Counted from the stretch's first letter, positions 1 to 6,718 are shown. The stretch: DNA of 8,514 bases from Candidatus Falkowiibacteriota bacterium (GCA_016208065.1 JACQYU010000068.1:1-8514), one strand, 5' to 3'. Notes: a model not told the origin generated them from the sequence alone. Numbers and translations are program-made.

Positions 1-869
1 AAATTTTCTTTGTAGACTAAAATTCCGCCCGGGCAATTCATCGGCTTTACGGCATAATCGGCTTCATCTATTTTCGTAAAATACATATTCTCCTTATAGT
101 GGTCCCAATGCCCGCTCTGCTCCCATAATTTTTTATTTAAAATAAGCGGGGTTTTAATTTCCTGATATTCGCCTTTATCATGCTCTTCCCGCCAATATTT
201 TATCATCTCATTCCAAATTATCATGCCTTTGGGATGGAAAAAAGGAAAGCCCGGACCTTCTTCGTGCATGGAAAATAGTCCGAGTTCTTTGCCGATTTTT
301 TTATGATCCCGTTTTTCCGCTTCTTCCATCATCTTTAAATAATTGTCCAGCTCAACTTTGTTCGCGAACGCCAAACCGTAAATTCTGGTAAGCATTTTAT
401 TTTTCTCGTCTCCCCGCCAATATGCGCCGGCTAATTTTTCCAGCTTAAAGCTGCCGTTCTGAACCTGTCCGGCTGATTTTAAATGCGGCCCGCGGCATAA
501 ATCCTCAAACTCGCTTAATTTATAATAACTAACGGTTTTCTCGCCGGCCTTTTTTAAATCTTTTATCATTTCCAGTTTATAAATCTGCCCGCTCTTTTTT
601 TCACGCGCCAAAGCTTTGGCAACCGGCAATTCAAATTTTTCAAAAAGCAGATTAGCCTTAATGATACTTTTCATTTTTTCCTCAATCCTCGGCAGATCGC
701 TATCGCTGATTTTTGTTTTGCCGAAATCAATGTCATAATAAAAACCATTATCCACGGCCGGACCGATGGCGAACTTGGCCTTAGGATATAACTTAAAAAC
801 CGCCGCCGCCATAATATGCGATAACGAATGGCGCGTCATTTCCAATTTATTATTTTTTTCTTCAGACAT
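1..869 (-). CDS. thrS: threonyl-tRNA synthetase, N-terminal part (runs off left edge)
   Basis: This enzyme charges tRNA-Thr with threonine in the cytoplasm and is a class II aminoacyl-tRNA synthetase. 289 codons are visible. The editing domain comes first: HSLSH (H14, H18) and CRGPH (C125, H129) match the four hydrolytic-site residues that clear Ser-tRNA-Thr in E. coli ThrRS. The catalytic core follows, with EEGPGFPFFHPKG near 203-215, SGHWDHYKENMY near 252-263 and KPMNCPGG near 275-282, where C279 is the expected zinc ligand. The N-terminal TGS domain (about 60 residues in E. coli) is absent: only about 11 residues precede the editing motif. Motifs 2 and 3 and the anticodon-binding domain lie beyond the window. 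The start is ATG at 867-869, with no Shine-Dalgarno motif in the AT-rich sequence before it. A T-box leader upstream of the start independently supports threonine specificity. The identification is very secure. Confidence 0.97.
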   Translation of the reverse strand, partial: MSEEKNNKLEMTRHSLSHIMAAAVFKLYPKAKFAIGPAVDNGFYYDIDFGKTKISDSDLPRIEEKMKSIIKANLLFEKFELPVAKALAREKKSGQIYKLEMIKDLKKAGEKTVSYYKLSEFEDLCRGPHLKSAGQVQNGSFKLEKLAGAYWRGDEKNKMLTRIYGLAFANKVELDNYLKMMEEAEKRDHKKIGKELGLFSMHEEGPGFPFFHPKGMIIWNEMIKYWREEHDKGEYQEIKTPLILNKKLWEQSGHWDHYKENMYFTKIDEADYAVKPMNCPGGILVYKEN

Positions 870-901
870 ATGTTTATTTAATTTATTACTTATTACTAAA
901 C

Positions 902-999
902 GGTTGGATTAAATTTGTAAAATTTTTGTGTGAGGACTGTTTGAGGCCGGTAATCCGGCCGAGTTCCGCAGTAGAAAATTTTGCGAATTTAATCCAACC
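902..999. repeat. 98-bp near-perfect palindrome in the thrS leader
   Basis: The two 25-base arms, 902-926 and 975-999, start GGTTGGATTAAATT and end AATTTAATCCAACC, and differ at only two positions. Both differences are T versus C, so they give G-U pairs in a plus-strand RNA but A-C mismatches in the minus-strand thrS transcript. A second perfect hairpin, GGCCGG-TAAT-CCGGCC (945-960), sits at the centre, flanked by short ACTG/CAGT arms. The element lies between the T-box terminator and the thrS start. It could be a miniature mobile or REP-like element, or a leader structure. No coding frame is evident in it. Confidence 0.75.
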
Positions 1000-1021
1000 T
1001 AAGCTATAAAAATTTAATTTT

Positions 1022-1077
1022 AAAAACCCCGTCCAAAAAATTCAAAGTACATCGTACATAGAATTTTTGGGACGGGG
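1022..1077 (-). terminator. T-box-controlled intrinsic terminator of the thrS leader
   Basis: On the minus strand CCCCGTCC pairs with GGACGGGG (1070-1077 with 1027-1034). After one C/T mismatch, AAAAATTC pairs with GAATTTTT. The loop can close further through two GTAC copies. Five T residues (1026-1022) follow the stem. This is the OFF structure of the T-box, and its 5' arm competes with antiterminator pairing to the CGCGGG end of the T-box sequence. Confidence 0.93.
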
Positions 1078-1212
1078 CTCTTTATTTTTTCCCGCGGTTC
1101 CACCCAATTTCCCCCGTATTAACGAGGACGCTCTTTAATAAGGCTTAGGCCCGCGAAAGCGGGATTCCACTTAGGACTATGGCTGGTAACCATAGCAATC
1201 GCCTTAGGTAAT
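1022..1212 (-). promoter_or_regulatory. T-box riboswitch, threonine type, controlling thrS
   Basis: The minus strand carries the T-box sequence GGGTGGAACCGCGGG (1091-1105), directly followed by an intrinsic terminator whose 5' arm can instead pair with the T-box sequence to form an antiterminator. Reading 5' to 3', I see an outer helix TAAGGC/GCCTTA (1201-1206 with 1139-1144) enclosing two hairpins. The first is CTATGG-TTACCAG-CCATAG (1177-1195), whose loop holds the Thr codon ACC (1185-1187). The second is CCCGC-TTTC-GCGGG (1150-1163). A Stem III-like hairpin, TCCTCGT-TAAT-ACGGGGG (1111-1128), then comes just before the T-box. Known T-box biology: uncharged tRNA pairs with the specifier through its anticodon and with UGGN through its 3' end, which stabilises the antiterminator. 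UGGA here predicts a discriminator U on tRNA-Thr. A long canonical Stem I is missing. The leader starts right after the upstream stop codon. Confidence 0.93.
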
Positions 1213-1611
1213 TTATCTTATTAAATTTGCTAAAATTTTCACTTCTTCCGGCTTGGCCAATTTTTCTCTCTTTAATATGCTAATTATTTTATATTTCCAA
1301 TTTTTATCCCTCTCCTGGTCGCCTTTCATAAAAGAAATTATATCACCTTTGGTTTCCGCTAATTTGCTATCAATATAACTCTTCATTTCATGATTGAATT
1401 TACCCAACTTTGAATCTAATTTTTGATCAATTTCATGGCTAAATTTACCGAATTTGGAATCTAATTTTTGATCCACTATATTTTCCACCGCGGGTAAAAT
1501 AACCTCTTCGGCGAACCTGCCAAATTTAATATCAACGGATTTATCTAGCCTATTATATAAATTATCCAGATCGGCCTTGGCCAATGGCTTATTTCTATCT
1601 TGTTTTTTCAT
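1213..1611 (-). CDS. small repeat-containing, coiled-coil-like protein of unknown function
   Basis: I do not recognise this 132-residue protein. It is highly charged, soluble, and has no signal peptide or membrane segment. Residues 46-60 and 61-75 are two near-identical 15-residue units (DQKLDSKFGKFSHE, then DQKLDSKLGKFNHE), followed by a degenerate third (MKSYIDSKLAE). The hydrophobic spacing fits an amphipathic helix or coiled coil. A basic C-terminal segment (about 105-132, KYKIISILKREKLAKPEEV...) may form a separate helical unit. The start is ATG at 1609-1611. No Shine-Dalgarno site precedes it, but a strong promoter puts the transcript start at about this ATG. The TAA stop lies next to the thrS T-box leader, so the gene is probably cotranscribed into that leader. 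A structural or scaffold role is possible but unsupported. Confidence 0.75.
   Translation of the reverse strand: MKKQDRNKPLAKADLDNLYNRLDKSVDIKFGRFAEEVILPAVENIVDQKLDSKFGKFSHEIDQKLDSKLGKFNHEMKSYIDSKLAETKGDIISFMKGDQERDKNWKYKIISILKREKLAKPEEVKILANLIR
1387..1476 (-). repeat. two tandem 45-bp units inside the small protein gene
   Basis: Units 1432-1476 and 1387-1431 (minus strand) encode the 15-residue repeats starting V/I-DQKLDSK. They share long identical runs such as CAAAAATTAGATTC. The unit length is a multiple of three, so copy number can change without breaking the frame. Confidence 0.8.
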
Positions 1612-1617
1612 GATATT

Positions 1618-1646
1618 AGTATATTTTAAAAAAATGTTATTGTCAA
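1618..1646 (-). promoter_or_regulatory. sigma70-type promoter giving a leaderless transcript
   Basis: On the minus strand a perfect -35 TTGACA (1641-1646) is separated by exactly 17 bases from -10 TATACT (1618-1623; 5 of 6 match TATAAT). Only six bases separate the -10 from the ATG at 1611, so the expected start of transcription coincides with the A of the start codon. It is the best promoter match seen in the window and probably serves the small gene plus the downstream T-box and thrS. Confidence 0.75.
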
Positions 1647-1657
1647 TGCTCGCATTG
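1644..1657. repeat. short inverted repeat overlapping the -35 box
   Basis: CAATGC-TC-GCATTG is a perfect 6-bp inverted repeat overlapping three bases of the -35 box. It lies just downstream of the broken surface-protein gene (stop at 1669). It could be an operator or the stem of a weak terminator: on the minus strand a run of seven T follows, but about ten bases away, which is poor for an intrinsic terminator. Confidence 0.35.
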
Positions 1658-1668
1658 GGAAAATTTAT

Positions 1669-2421
1669 TTATTTCTTTATCTCTACTTCAATCCGATCAG
1701 CTAAATTAGGCGCTTTTTTTACGAACGAAGGAAAAAATTTTATTTGATAACCGGCGACTTCGGGTAAACTATTTAAATAAGTTTTTACCTGATCATAGCT
1801 TAGTCCGGCTAAATTATTTTTTTTCACCGCTTTGGCGCCGTCTTTTAGCGTCGCCTGGGCGATAAAATCAATTTTAACTATGGCCGTTCCCCGGCTTATG
1901 TTAAAATTTTCCAGAACATAAGATATGTCGGCCTTATCAAATTTAGAAATTTCTTTATCATCGGCCAGTGTCGCCGCCACATTATCCTTGGTTTGGCTAT
2001 AAACTTCCTCGTCGTTAAAAGCCACCACCGCGACCATGGTTTTCATCTTAATATTAAACTTTTCTTTTTCTTCGCCGACCTTGCCGTCAATTTCCTGGCT
2101 GACGGAATTATTATCAACCGCGAATAACGCCTGGGCGTAATCTTTATAAGCTTGGCCGACTTCATTTTTGGCGTTAGCCAAAAGATCATTTTTTAGCTGG
2201 TTAACCGCGTTGTCAATATCGCTTTGCCCTATAATGTACTTAACTTTTTGGTTATACTTCATCGTCTCTTGGCTCTCGGCGTAAATTTTATCCTGAATGC
2301 CGGCCCAGAGTCCGGGCAGAGTGAATCTGCTCGGCCCGACCGCCATGTCCGGTTTGGCAACATCCGCATAAACCTCGGCCTCTACTTGCCCGCCAGCCGG
2401 AACATTAACCGTATTTTTCAA
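1669..2421 (-). CDS. C-terminal half of a frameshifted surface protein (extracytoplasmic domain)
   Basis: This 250-residue frame starts formally at a TTG (2419-2421), but the frame is open further upstream and reads IGSDSKLFRLKNTVNVPAGG, which continues the neighbouring 182-residue frame. It has no start site of its own and no signal peptide, so I treat it as the second half of one gene. The sequence is a beta-rich extracytoplasmic type: NVPAGGQVEAEVYAD near residues 6-20, then VGPSRFTLPGLWAGIQDKIYAES near 28-50. I recall such segments from CPR membrane-anchored proteins often left hypothetical or labelled baseplate-J-like; this is memory, not a search. The C-terminal part (about 95-250) is a mixed alpha/beta domain ending YQIKFFPSF...LADRIEVEIKK. 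With one base restored near 2440 the whole product would be 432 residues. The TAA stop at 1669 is followed by the promoter of the next gene. Confidence 0.7.
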   Translation of the reverse strand: MKNTVNVPAGGQVEAEVYADVAKPDMAVGPSRFTLPGLWAGIQDKIYAESQETMKYNQKVKYIIGQSDIDNAVNQLKNDLLANAKNEVGQAYKDYAQALFAVDNNSVSQEIDGKVGEEKEKFNIKMKTMVAVVAFNDEEVYSQTKDNVAATLADDKEISKFDKADISYVLENFNISRGTAIVKIDFIAQATLKDGAKAVKKNNLAGLSYDQVKTYLNSLPEVAGYQIKFFPSFVKKAPNLADRIEVEIKK

Positions 2422-2966
2422 TCTAAAAAGCTTGCTGTCGGAACCAATCTGGTCGTCGCCACCAAAGGCTGATTTTTTATATAATTATTAATAATCGTAA
2501 CTTTACCGGTTACCTCTTCGCCTAAGACTTCTTTGCCGCTGGTGCTAAACTCCCTGGACTGTTCTATCTCTACTTGCTTAACCACGCCGTTAATTTGGCC
2601 CGGCGCTAAATTTAAACCGCTAGTTTGATCAATCACTTCCACGGCTAAACTATCGGTAATTTTTTCTTTTGCCGGAATAATAACTATGGTTAACTTGGCA
2701 AAGCCGAAATATAATACAACCGCGGCCAGCATTAAAGCTAAGGCGGCGAAGCTAACAACAATTTTCCGATAAATATTTTTTGGCTGGCCGGCTTTAACAA
2801 GCGGCTTTTCTTTAATTTTAGAGCTAGCTTTTGGCGCCACCGGCGCAATATTTAAACTATCGCTTAAGCCAAACGGCGATTTTTTAGCCTTTGCCTTGCC
2901 AATAGCTTTGCTTTTTACTTTTTTAGGATTAGCCTTAACCGTGGCAATATTTTTTTCTTCGTTCAT
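2418..2966 (-). CDS. N-terminal half of a frameshifted membrane-anchored surface protein
   Basis: This 182-residue frame encodes a lysine- and alanine-rich cytoplasmic tail (1-68, many K and KAKAKK-type runs) and one strong membrane segment at about 69-90 (IVVSFAALALMLAAVVLYFG). The start of an outside domain follows (AKLTIVIIPAKEKITDSLAVEV). The section VTGKVTIINNY...LVATTRL then leads into a spurious tail, VPTASFLD, and a TGA stop. In the minus-one frame the same bases read DSKLFRLKNTVNV, the natural continuation. A one-base loss near 2439-2446 is therefore the simplest explanation. The topology is N-in, C-out. The start ATG at 2964-2966 lacks a clear Shine-Dalgarno motif. The function is unknown, probably a cell-envelope protein, since the family resemblance is to CPR surface proteins. 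Confidence 0.75.
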   Translation of the reverse strand: MNEEKNIATVKANPKKVKSKAIGKAKAKKSPFGLSDSLNIAPVAPKASSKIKEKPLVKAGQPKNIYRKIVVSFAALALMLAAVVLYFGFAKLTIVIIPAKEKITDSLAVEVIDQTSGLNLAPGQINGVVKQVEIEQSREFSTSGKEVLGEEVTGKVTIINNYIKNQPLVATTRLVPTASFLD

Positions 2967-2976
2967 ATATTTCGCT

Positions 2977-3004
2977 CTCGCGGCTCATAACTCGCGGCTC
3001 ATAA
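2977..3004. repeat. two tandem copies of a 14-bp unit
   Basis: CTCGCGGCTCATAA occurs twice back to back (2977-2990 and 2991-3004), in the short leader of the surface-protein gene. Degenerate relatives (GAGCGGTCATAAGG, GGGTTACGAGTTG) follow at about 3025-3055. This looks like spreading of a simple intergenic repeat. Confidence 0.8.
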
Positions 3005-3008
3005 CTAA

Positions 3009-3014
3009 ATTATA
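3009..3014 (-). promoter_or_regulatory. possible -10 box of the surface-protein gene
   Basis: A perfect TATAAT on the minus strand lies 42 bases before the ATG at 2966. The -35 region (TTATGA at 16-base spacing) matches only about half of TTGACA, so this is a weak call. It would place the tandem 14-bp repeat at the 5' end of the transcript. Confidence 0.35.
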
Positions 3015-3168
3015 AAATAAATATGAGCGGTCATAAGGCATGGGTTACGAGTTGTGCGTTACTAGTTATAATAATATAATTATTTTACCAACTTTTACAT
3101 TCTTTGTCTAATAATAATCTTACTTTAAAATATTATTTATGCAATTAATAATTCCAGATTGGGATAAA

Positions 3169-6100
3169 TTATTTCAAAATATCATTTAATATTTCAATCA
3201 AAAATTTATTATAATTAACTTTAAACTCGGTTTCGACTAAGCCGGTTTCCGCGCCGGAGCCGGATAACAATCTAAAAAACACCTTTTTATCGCCGCTATT
3301 TTTTAAAAACGCCTCTTTTAATTTTTCTAAAACCAAGGCGCCGGAGCCGGCATTTAAACTTATGTAAAGATTGCCATTTTTAAAAATCAAATATTTTGAT
3401 ATCGGCAATCCATCGGCAGGCCGAGAAGCTTTCGGCGAAGGGTAGCCAAAAAATTTTCTCGGCTCGCCGTTATTTTTTGCGTTGCCGTTAGCCGTAAATT
3501 TTTTTATCGCTTCCCCGGCAGTTTCAATATTTAACTCAATCGCTTTATTCGCAAGCAATTTAAATTCCTGATCTTTGTCGGATAATTTCCCTTGGCAAAG
3601 CACTACCTTGCCTTCCTGCCAAAGTAAATTATTATCTTTTAGCAAGCTCGGGAAAACCAATACTTCCAAACTGCCGCTATTATCTTCAATTTTAACGAAA
3701 AGCATTGGTTCATTGGAGCGGGTTATGATTTTTTTAATTTTGGTGATAACGCAGCCGACATAGACCAATTTCTCCCGATTTGTCGCGGCCGGCGCCGGCT
3801 CAAGCTTAAGCTTGCGGCTAAAATTTAAGCTCGGGGCATCGGAGAATAAGCTGGCTTGGCCGTTTGATTTTGATTTGGTAGTCTCGCGGTTAAACTGCAA
3901 AATGTTATCCATATTGCCGAGCAGCTGGCCGCGTTCGCCGAATTTATCAAGCCCGCCCGACTTAATCAAACTTTCAAGCGACTTTTTATTAAGGTCTTTA
4001 TCGCAGACTCTTTCCAGTAAATCGGTAATGTCTTTGTACGGCCCGTTCTTTTTGCGCTCAATAATTATTTCTTCGGCAATATGATCGCCGATATTTTTTA
4101 CGGCCTTTAAGCCAAAGCGTATGGTATCGGGCGCCTCGTCCGGATTAACCGCCATATTTTTTTCCGTGCCGGACGTTACTACGGTAAAAGAGTCAAAAGA
4201 TTCATTTATATCCGGCGCCATGACTTTTATCCCCATATGCCGGCATTCGTCAATTTCAATGGCGATGCGGTCGGTGTTTTGCTGGTCGGCGGTTAAAAGC
4301 GCGGCCATAAATTCCGTGGGCCAATGCGCCTTTAAATAAGCGGTTTGATAGCCGATTAAAGCGTAGCAGGCGGCATGGGAACGGTTAAAGCCATAGCCGG
4401 CAAAAGGCTCGATAAAAGAAAAAATCTTTTCGCCGAGCTGGCTGGGAATGCCATTTTTTACGCAGCCGTCAATAAATTTTTCTTTTTGTTCAGCCAATAA
4501 TTTAATGATTTTTTTGCCCATGGCCTTTCTTAAAACATCGGCCTCGGCCATGGTAAAGCCGGCTAAATCTCGGGCGATCTGCATAACCTGCTCCTGATAA
4601 ATCGCCACGCCATAAGTCTTTTTTAAAATCGGCTCAAGTTTGGGATGAAGATAAGCCGGTTTTTTTCGGCCATGCTTGCCGTTAACATAATCTGGAAGCC
4701 ATTCCATGGGCCCGGGCCGGTATAAAGCCACCATGGCGATAATATCTTCAAATTCAGTCGGCTTAAGCTCGCGTAAATATCTTTTCATGCCGCTGGATTC
4801 AAATTGAAACACGCCGGTGGTTTCTCCGGCTTGAAATAATTTATACGCGAGCTTATCGTCTTGGGGAATTTTATCAATATCAATTAAAAGCCCCCGGGTG
4901 TTTTTTATAATCTTTACGGCCGATTCAATAATGGTTAAATTTTTCAAACCTAAAAAATCCATTTTTAAAAGGCCTAAATCCTCTACCGGATGCATGGAAA
5001 ACTGCGAGACAATCGTGCGGTCGGACGAAGAAGCGGATTGCAAAGGCACGTACTCGGTTAAAGCATCCTTGGTAATAATAACCGCGCAGGCGTGTGTTGA
5101 AGCGTGGCGGGCCACGCCTTCAAGCCGCTTGGCATAATCAATTACCCGTTTAGCCGCCTGATCGTTTTTATAAATTTCTTTTAATTCGCCGATTTCCGAA
5201 ACAGCTTGGTTGATTTTAGAAAACATCGGTATTAGCTTGGCTAATTTATCGCATAGCTCGTAAGGATAGCCGAGCACCCGGCCGACATCGCGGATCGCGG
5301 CACGCGCCGCCATGGTGCCGAAAGTAATTATCTGCGAAACATGGTCTTTGCCGTATTTATTCTCCACATATCTTAAAACTTCGTCGCGCCTGGCGTCGGC
5401 GAAATCCATGTCAATATCAGGCATGGAGATTCTGTCCGGATTTAAAAAACGCTCAAACAATAAATCATATTTAAGCGGGTCGATATTGGTAATGTTTAAT
5501 AAATAAGATACCAGCGATCCGGCGGCTGAACCGCGGCCCGGCCCGACCACGATTTTATTATTTTTCGCCCAATTGACAAAATCGGATACGATTAAAAAAT
5601 ATGACGGCCAGCCCATCTTTTTTATGACCGACAGCTCAAAATCCATTCTTTCTTTTATAATCGGCTCAATCTCTTCGTAGCTTTTTCCGTAGCGCTCAAG
5701 CAAGCCTTTATGGCATAAATTATCTATATAGCCTTCAATATTTTGGCCGTCCGGCACGGTAAAGTACGGCAATTGAATTTTGCCCAATTCAATTTCTAAA
5801 TCGCAGGCTTCGGCGATTTTTTCCGTATTGGCGATAGCTTCCGGCACATCTTTAAAAGCTTCGGACATTTCCTTAACTCCGCGAAAAGAATAGTCGCCGC
5901 CGATCATCATCATGCGGTCGCGATCTTCCTTCTTTTTCTTGGTCTGAAGGCAAAGCAATACATCCTGCGCCTCGTCATCGTCTTTATTTAAATAATGGAC
6001 ATCATTAGTCGCGGCCAAAGGAATATTTAATTCGCGGGAAAAATTTATTAAAGCTTGATTGACTTTCTCCTGGCTTTCTAAATTAGGATGGCTCTGGAGC

Positions 6101-6618
6101 TCAAGATAGAAATTACCCGGGCCGAATAATTCGGCGTATTCTAAAATTCTTTTTTTAGCCTTATCCAATTTATCGGCCGCTATTAATCTAGGGATCTCGC
6201 CGGCCAAGCAAGCGGTTAAAGCAATCAGGCCGTCTTTATGCTTTGTTAAAACTTCCCAGTCAATTCTAGGCTTATAATAAAAACCTTCTAAATGGGCGAT
6301 TGAAGTCAGTTTGATTAAATTGCCATAGCCGATTTTATTTTTGGCTAAAAGCAATAAATGATAATTTCTTTCATCAGCCTTGGCGTTTTTATCAAGCCGC
6401 GACCCGGGCGCCAAATAAGCTTCCACGCCGATAATCGGCTTAAGGCCGGCCTTTTTGCATTTCTGATAAAACTCAATGGCGCCGTACATGACGCCATGGT
6501 CGGTTAAGGCTAGGCTGGTTGAGCCTTCGTCTTTGGCTTTTTGGATTAGCTCGTCTATTTTAGTCAGTCCATCAAGCAAAGAGTAATGGCTATGAACGTG
6601 GAGATGGGTAAATTTCAT
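3169..6618 (-). CDS. dnaE: DNA polymerase III alpha subunit
   Basis: This is the replicative polymerase of the bacterial chromosome: 1149 residues, full length against about 1160 in E. coli. The PHP domain (1 to about 220) has the complete metal-site pattern: HLHVHSHYSLLDG near 5-17, LTDHG near 39-43, YHLLLLAKN near 86-94, ELQSH near 173-177 and NDVHY near 205-209. E. coli DnaE has lost the first histidines, so this one may keep metal-dependent proofreading. The palm has GPGRGSAAGS (359-368) and PDIDMDF with D401 and D403; the third catalytic aspartate is in MDFLGLKNL (D554). Fingers include YGFNRSHAACYALIGYQ near 742-758. A helix-hairpin-helix region (about 840-900) precedes the clamp-binding motif QASLF (921-925), aligned with E. 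coli QADMF. An OB fold (about 951-1030) and a short C-terminal domain follow. No separate proofreading subunit gene is visible. No Shine-Dalgarno site precedes the ATG. Confidence 0.99.
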   Translation of the reverse strand: MKFTHLHVHSHYSLLDGLTKIDELIQKAKDEGSTSLALTDHGVMYGAIEFYQKCKKAGLKPIIGVEAYLAPGSRLDKNAKADERNYHLLLLAKNKIGYGNLIKLTSIAHLEGFYYKPRIDWEVLTKHKDGLIALTACLAGEIPRLIAADKLDKAKKRILEYAELFGPGNFYLELQSHPNLESQEKVNQALINFSRELNIPLAATNDVHYLNKDDDEAQDVLLCLQTKKKKEDRDRMMMIGGDYSFRGVKEMSEAFKDVPEAIANTEKIAEACDLEIELGKIQLPYFTVPDGQNIEGYIDNLCHKGLLERYGKSYEEIEPIIKERMDFELSVIKKMGWPSYFLIVSDFVNWAKNNKIVVGPGRGSAAGSLVSYLLNITNIDPLKYDLLFERFLNPDRISMPDIDMDFADARRDEVLRYVENKYGKDHVSQIITFGTMAARAAIRDVGRVLGYPYELCDKLAKLIPMFSKINQAVSEIGELKEIYKNDQAAKRVIDYAKRLEGVARHASTHACAVIITKDALTEYVPLQSASSSDRTIVSQFSMHPVEDLGLLKMDFLGLKNLTIIESAVKIIKNTRGLLIDIDKIPQDDKLAYKLFQAGETTGVFQFESSGMKRYLRELKPTEFEDIIAMVALYRPGPMEWLPDYVNGKHGRKKPAYLHPKLEPILKKTYGVAIYQEQVMQIARDLAGFTMAEADVLRKAMGKKIIKLLAEQKEKFIDGCVKNGIPSQLGEKIFSFIEPFAGYGFNRSHAACYALIGYQTAYLKAHWPTEFMAALLTADQQNTDRIAIEIDECRHMGIKVMAPDINESFDSFTVVTSGTEKNMAVNPDEAPDTIRFGLKAVKNIGDHIAEEIIIERKKNGPYKDITDLLERVCDKDLNKKSLESLIKSGGLDKFGERGQLLGNMDNILQFNRETTKSKSNGQASLFSDAPSLNFSRKLKLEPAPAATNREKLVYVGCVITKIKKIITRSNEPMLFVKIEDNSGSLEVLVFPSLLKDNNLLWQEGKVVLCQGKLSDKDQEFKLLANKAIELNIETAGEAIKKFTANGNAKNNGEPRKFFGYPSPKASRPADGLPISKYLIFKNGNLYISLNAGSGALVLEKLKEAFLKNSGDKKVFFRLLSGSGAETGLVETEFKVNYNKFLIEILNDILK

Positions 6619-6628
6619 GGGTATTGTT

Positions 6629-6659
6629 ATTGCGAGCCGCCTACTGGCGGCGCGGCAAT
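6629..6659. repeat. imperfect palindromic intergenic repeat upstream of dnaE
   Basis: The arms ATTGCGAGCCGCC and GGCGGCGCGGCAAT flank a TACT loop and differ by one mismatch and one gap. The core GCCGCC-TACT-GGCGGC is perfect. The sequence continues CTCACGAAC. It is of the TTGCGAGC...GGCAATCTC type dispersed through many CPR genomes (from memory). It lies in the dnaE leader, 11 bases before the ATG, so it could fold in the mRNA next to the start codon. Confidence 0.7.
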
Positions 6660-6701
6660 CTCACGAACTTTTTTAAAACTAGAAAAGGCAGAAAAATTCC
6701 G

Positions 6702-6709
6702 CCTCCTTT
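6702..6709 (-). promoter_or_regulatory. orphan Shine-Dalgarno-like AAAGGAGG in the dnaE leader
   Basis: AAAGGAGG on the minus strand is a near-ideal anti-16S match but lies 84 bases before the dnaE ATG. No ATG, GTG or TTG start follows at normal spacing. A palindromic repeat sits between it and dnaE. It may be chance, or a relic. Confidence 0.3.
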
Positions 6710-6718
6710 GATTATTAT

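Noticed and set aside
1139..1206. A tRNA-like cloverleaf: outer helix, 7-nt loop hairpin and second hairpin
   Set aside because: No T-arm GTTCGAATCC-type sequence, no D-arm and no CCA context on either strand. The T-box sequence just downstream explains it as the riboswitch specifier region.
2424..2432. CTTTTTA heptamer as a programmed minus-one frameshift site in the surface-protein gene
   Set aside because: The family-like residues DSKLFR are already read in the second frame upstream of this heptamer, so the shift must lie before it. A one-base deletion fits better.
2224..2472. Plus-strand 82-codon frame opposite the surface-protein gene
   Set aside because: Antisense shadow of the conserved surface-protein sequence.
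3575..5506. Plus-strand open frames of 62-90 codons opposite dnaE
   Set aside because: They lie wholly within the clear dnaE gene, have no family features, and are antisense shadows.
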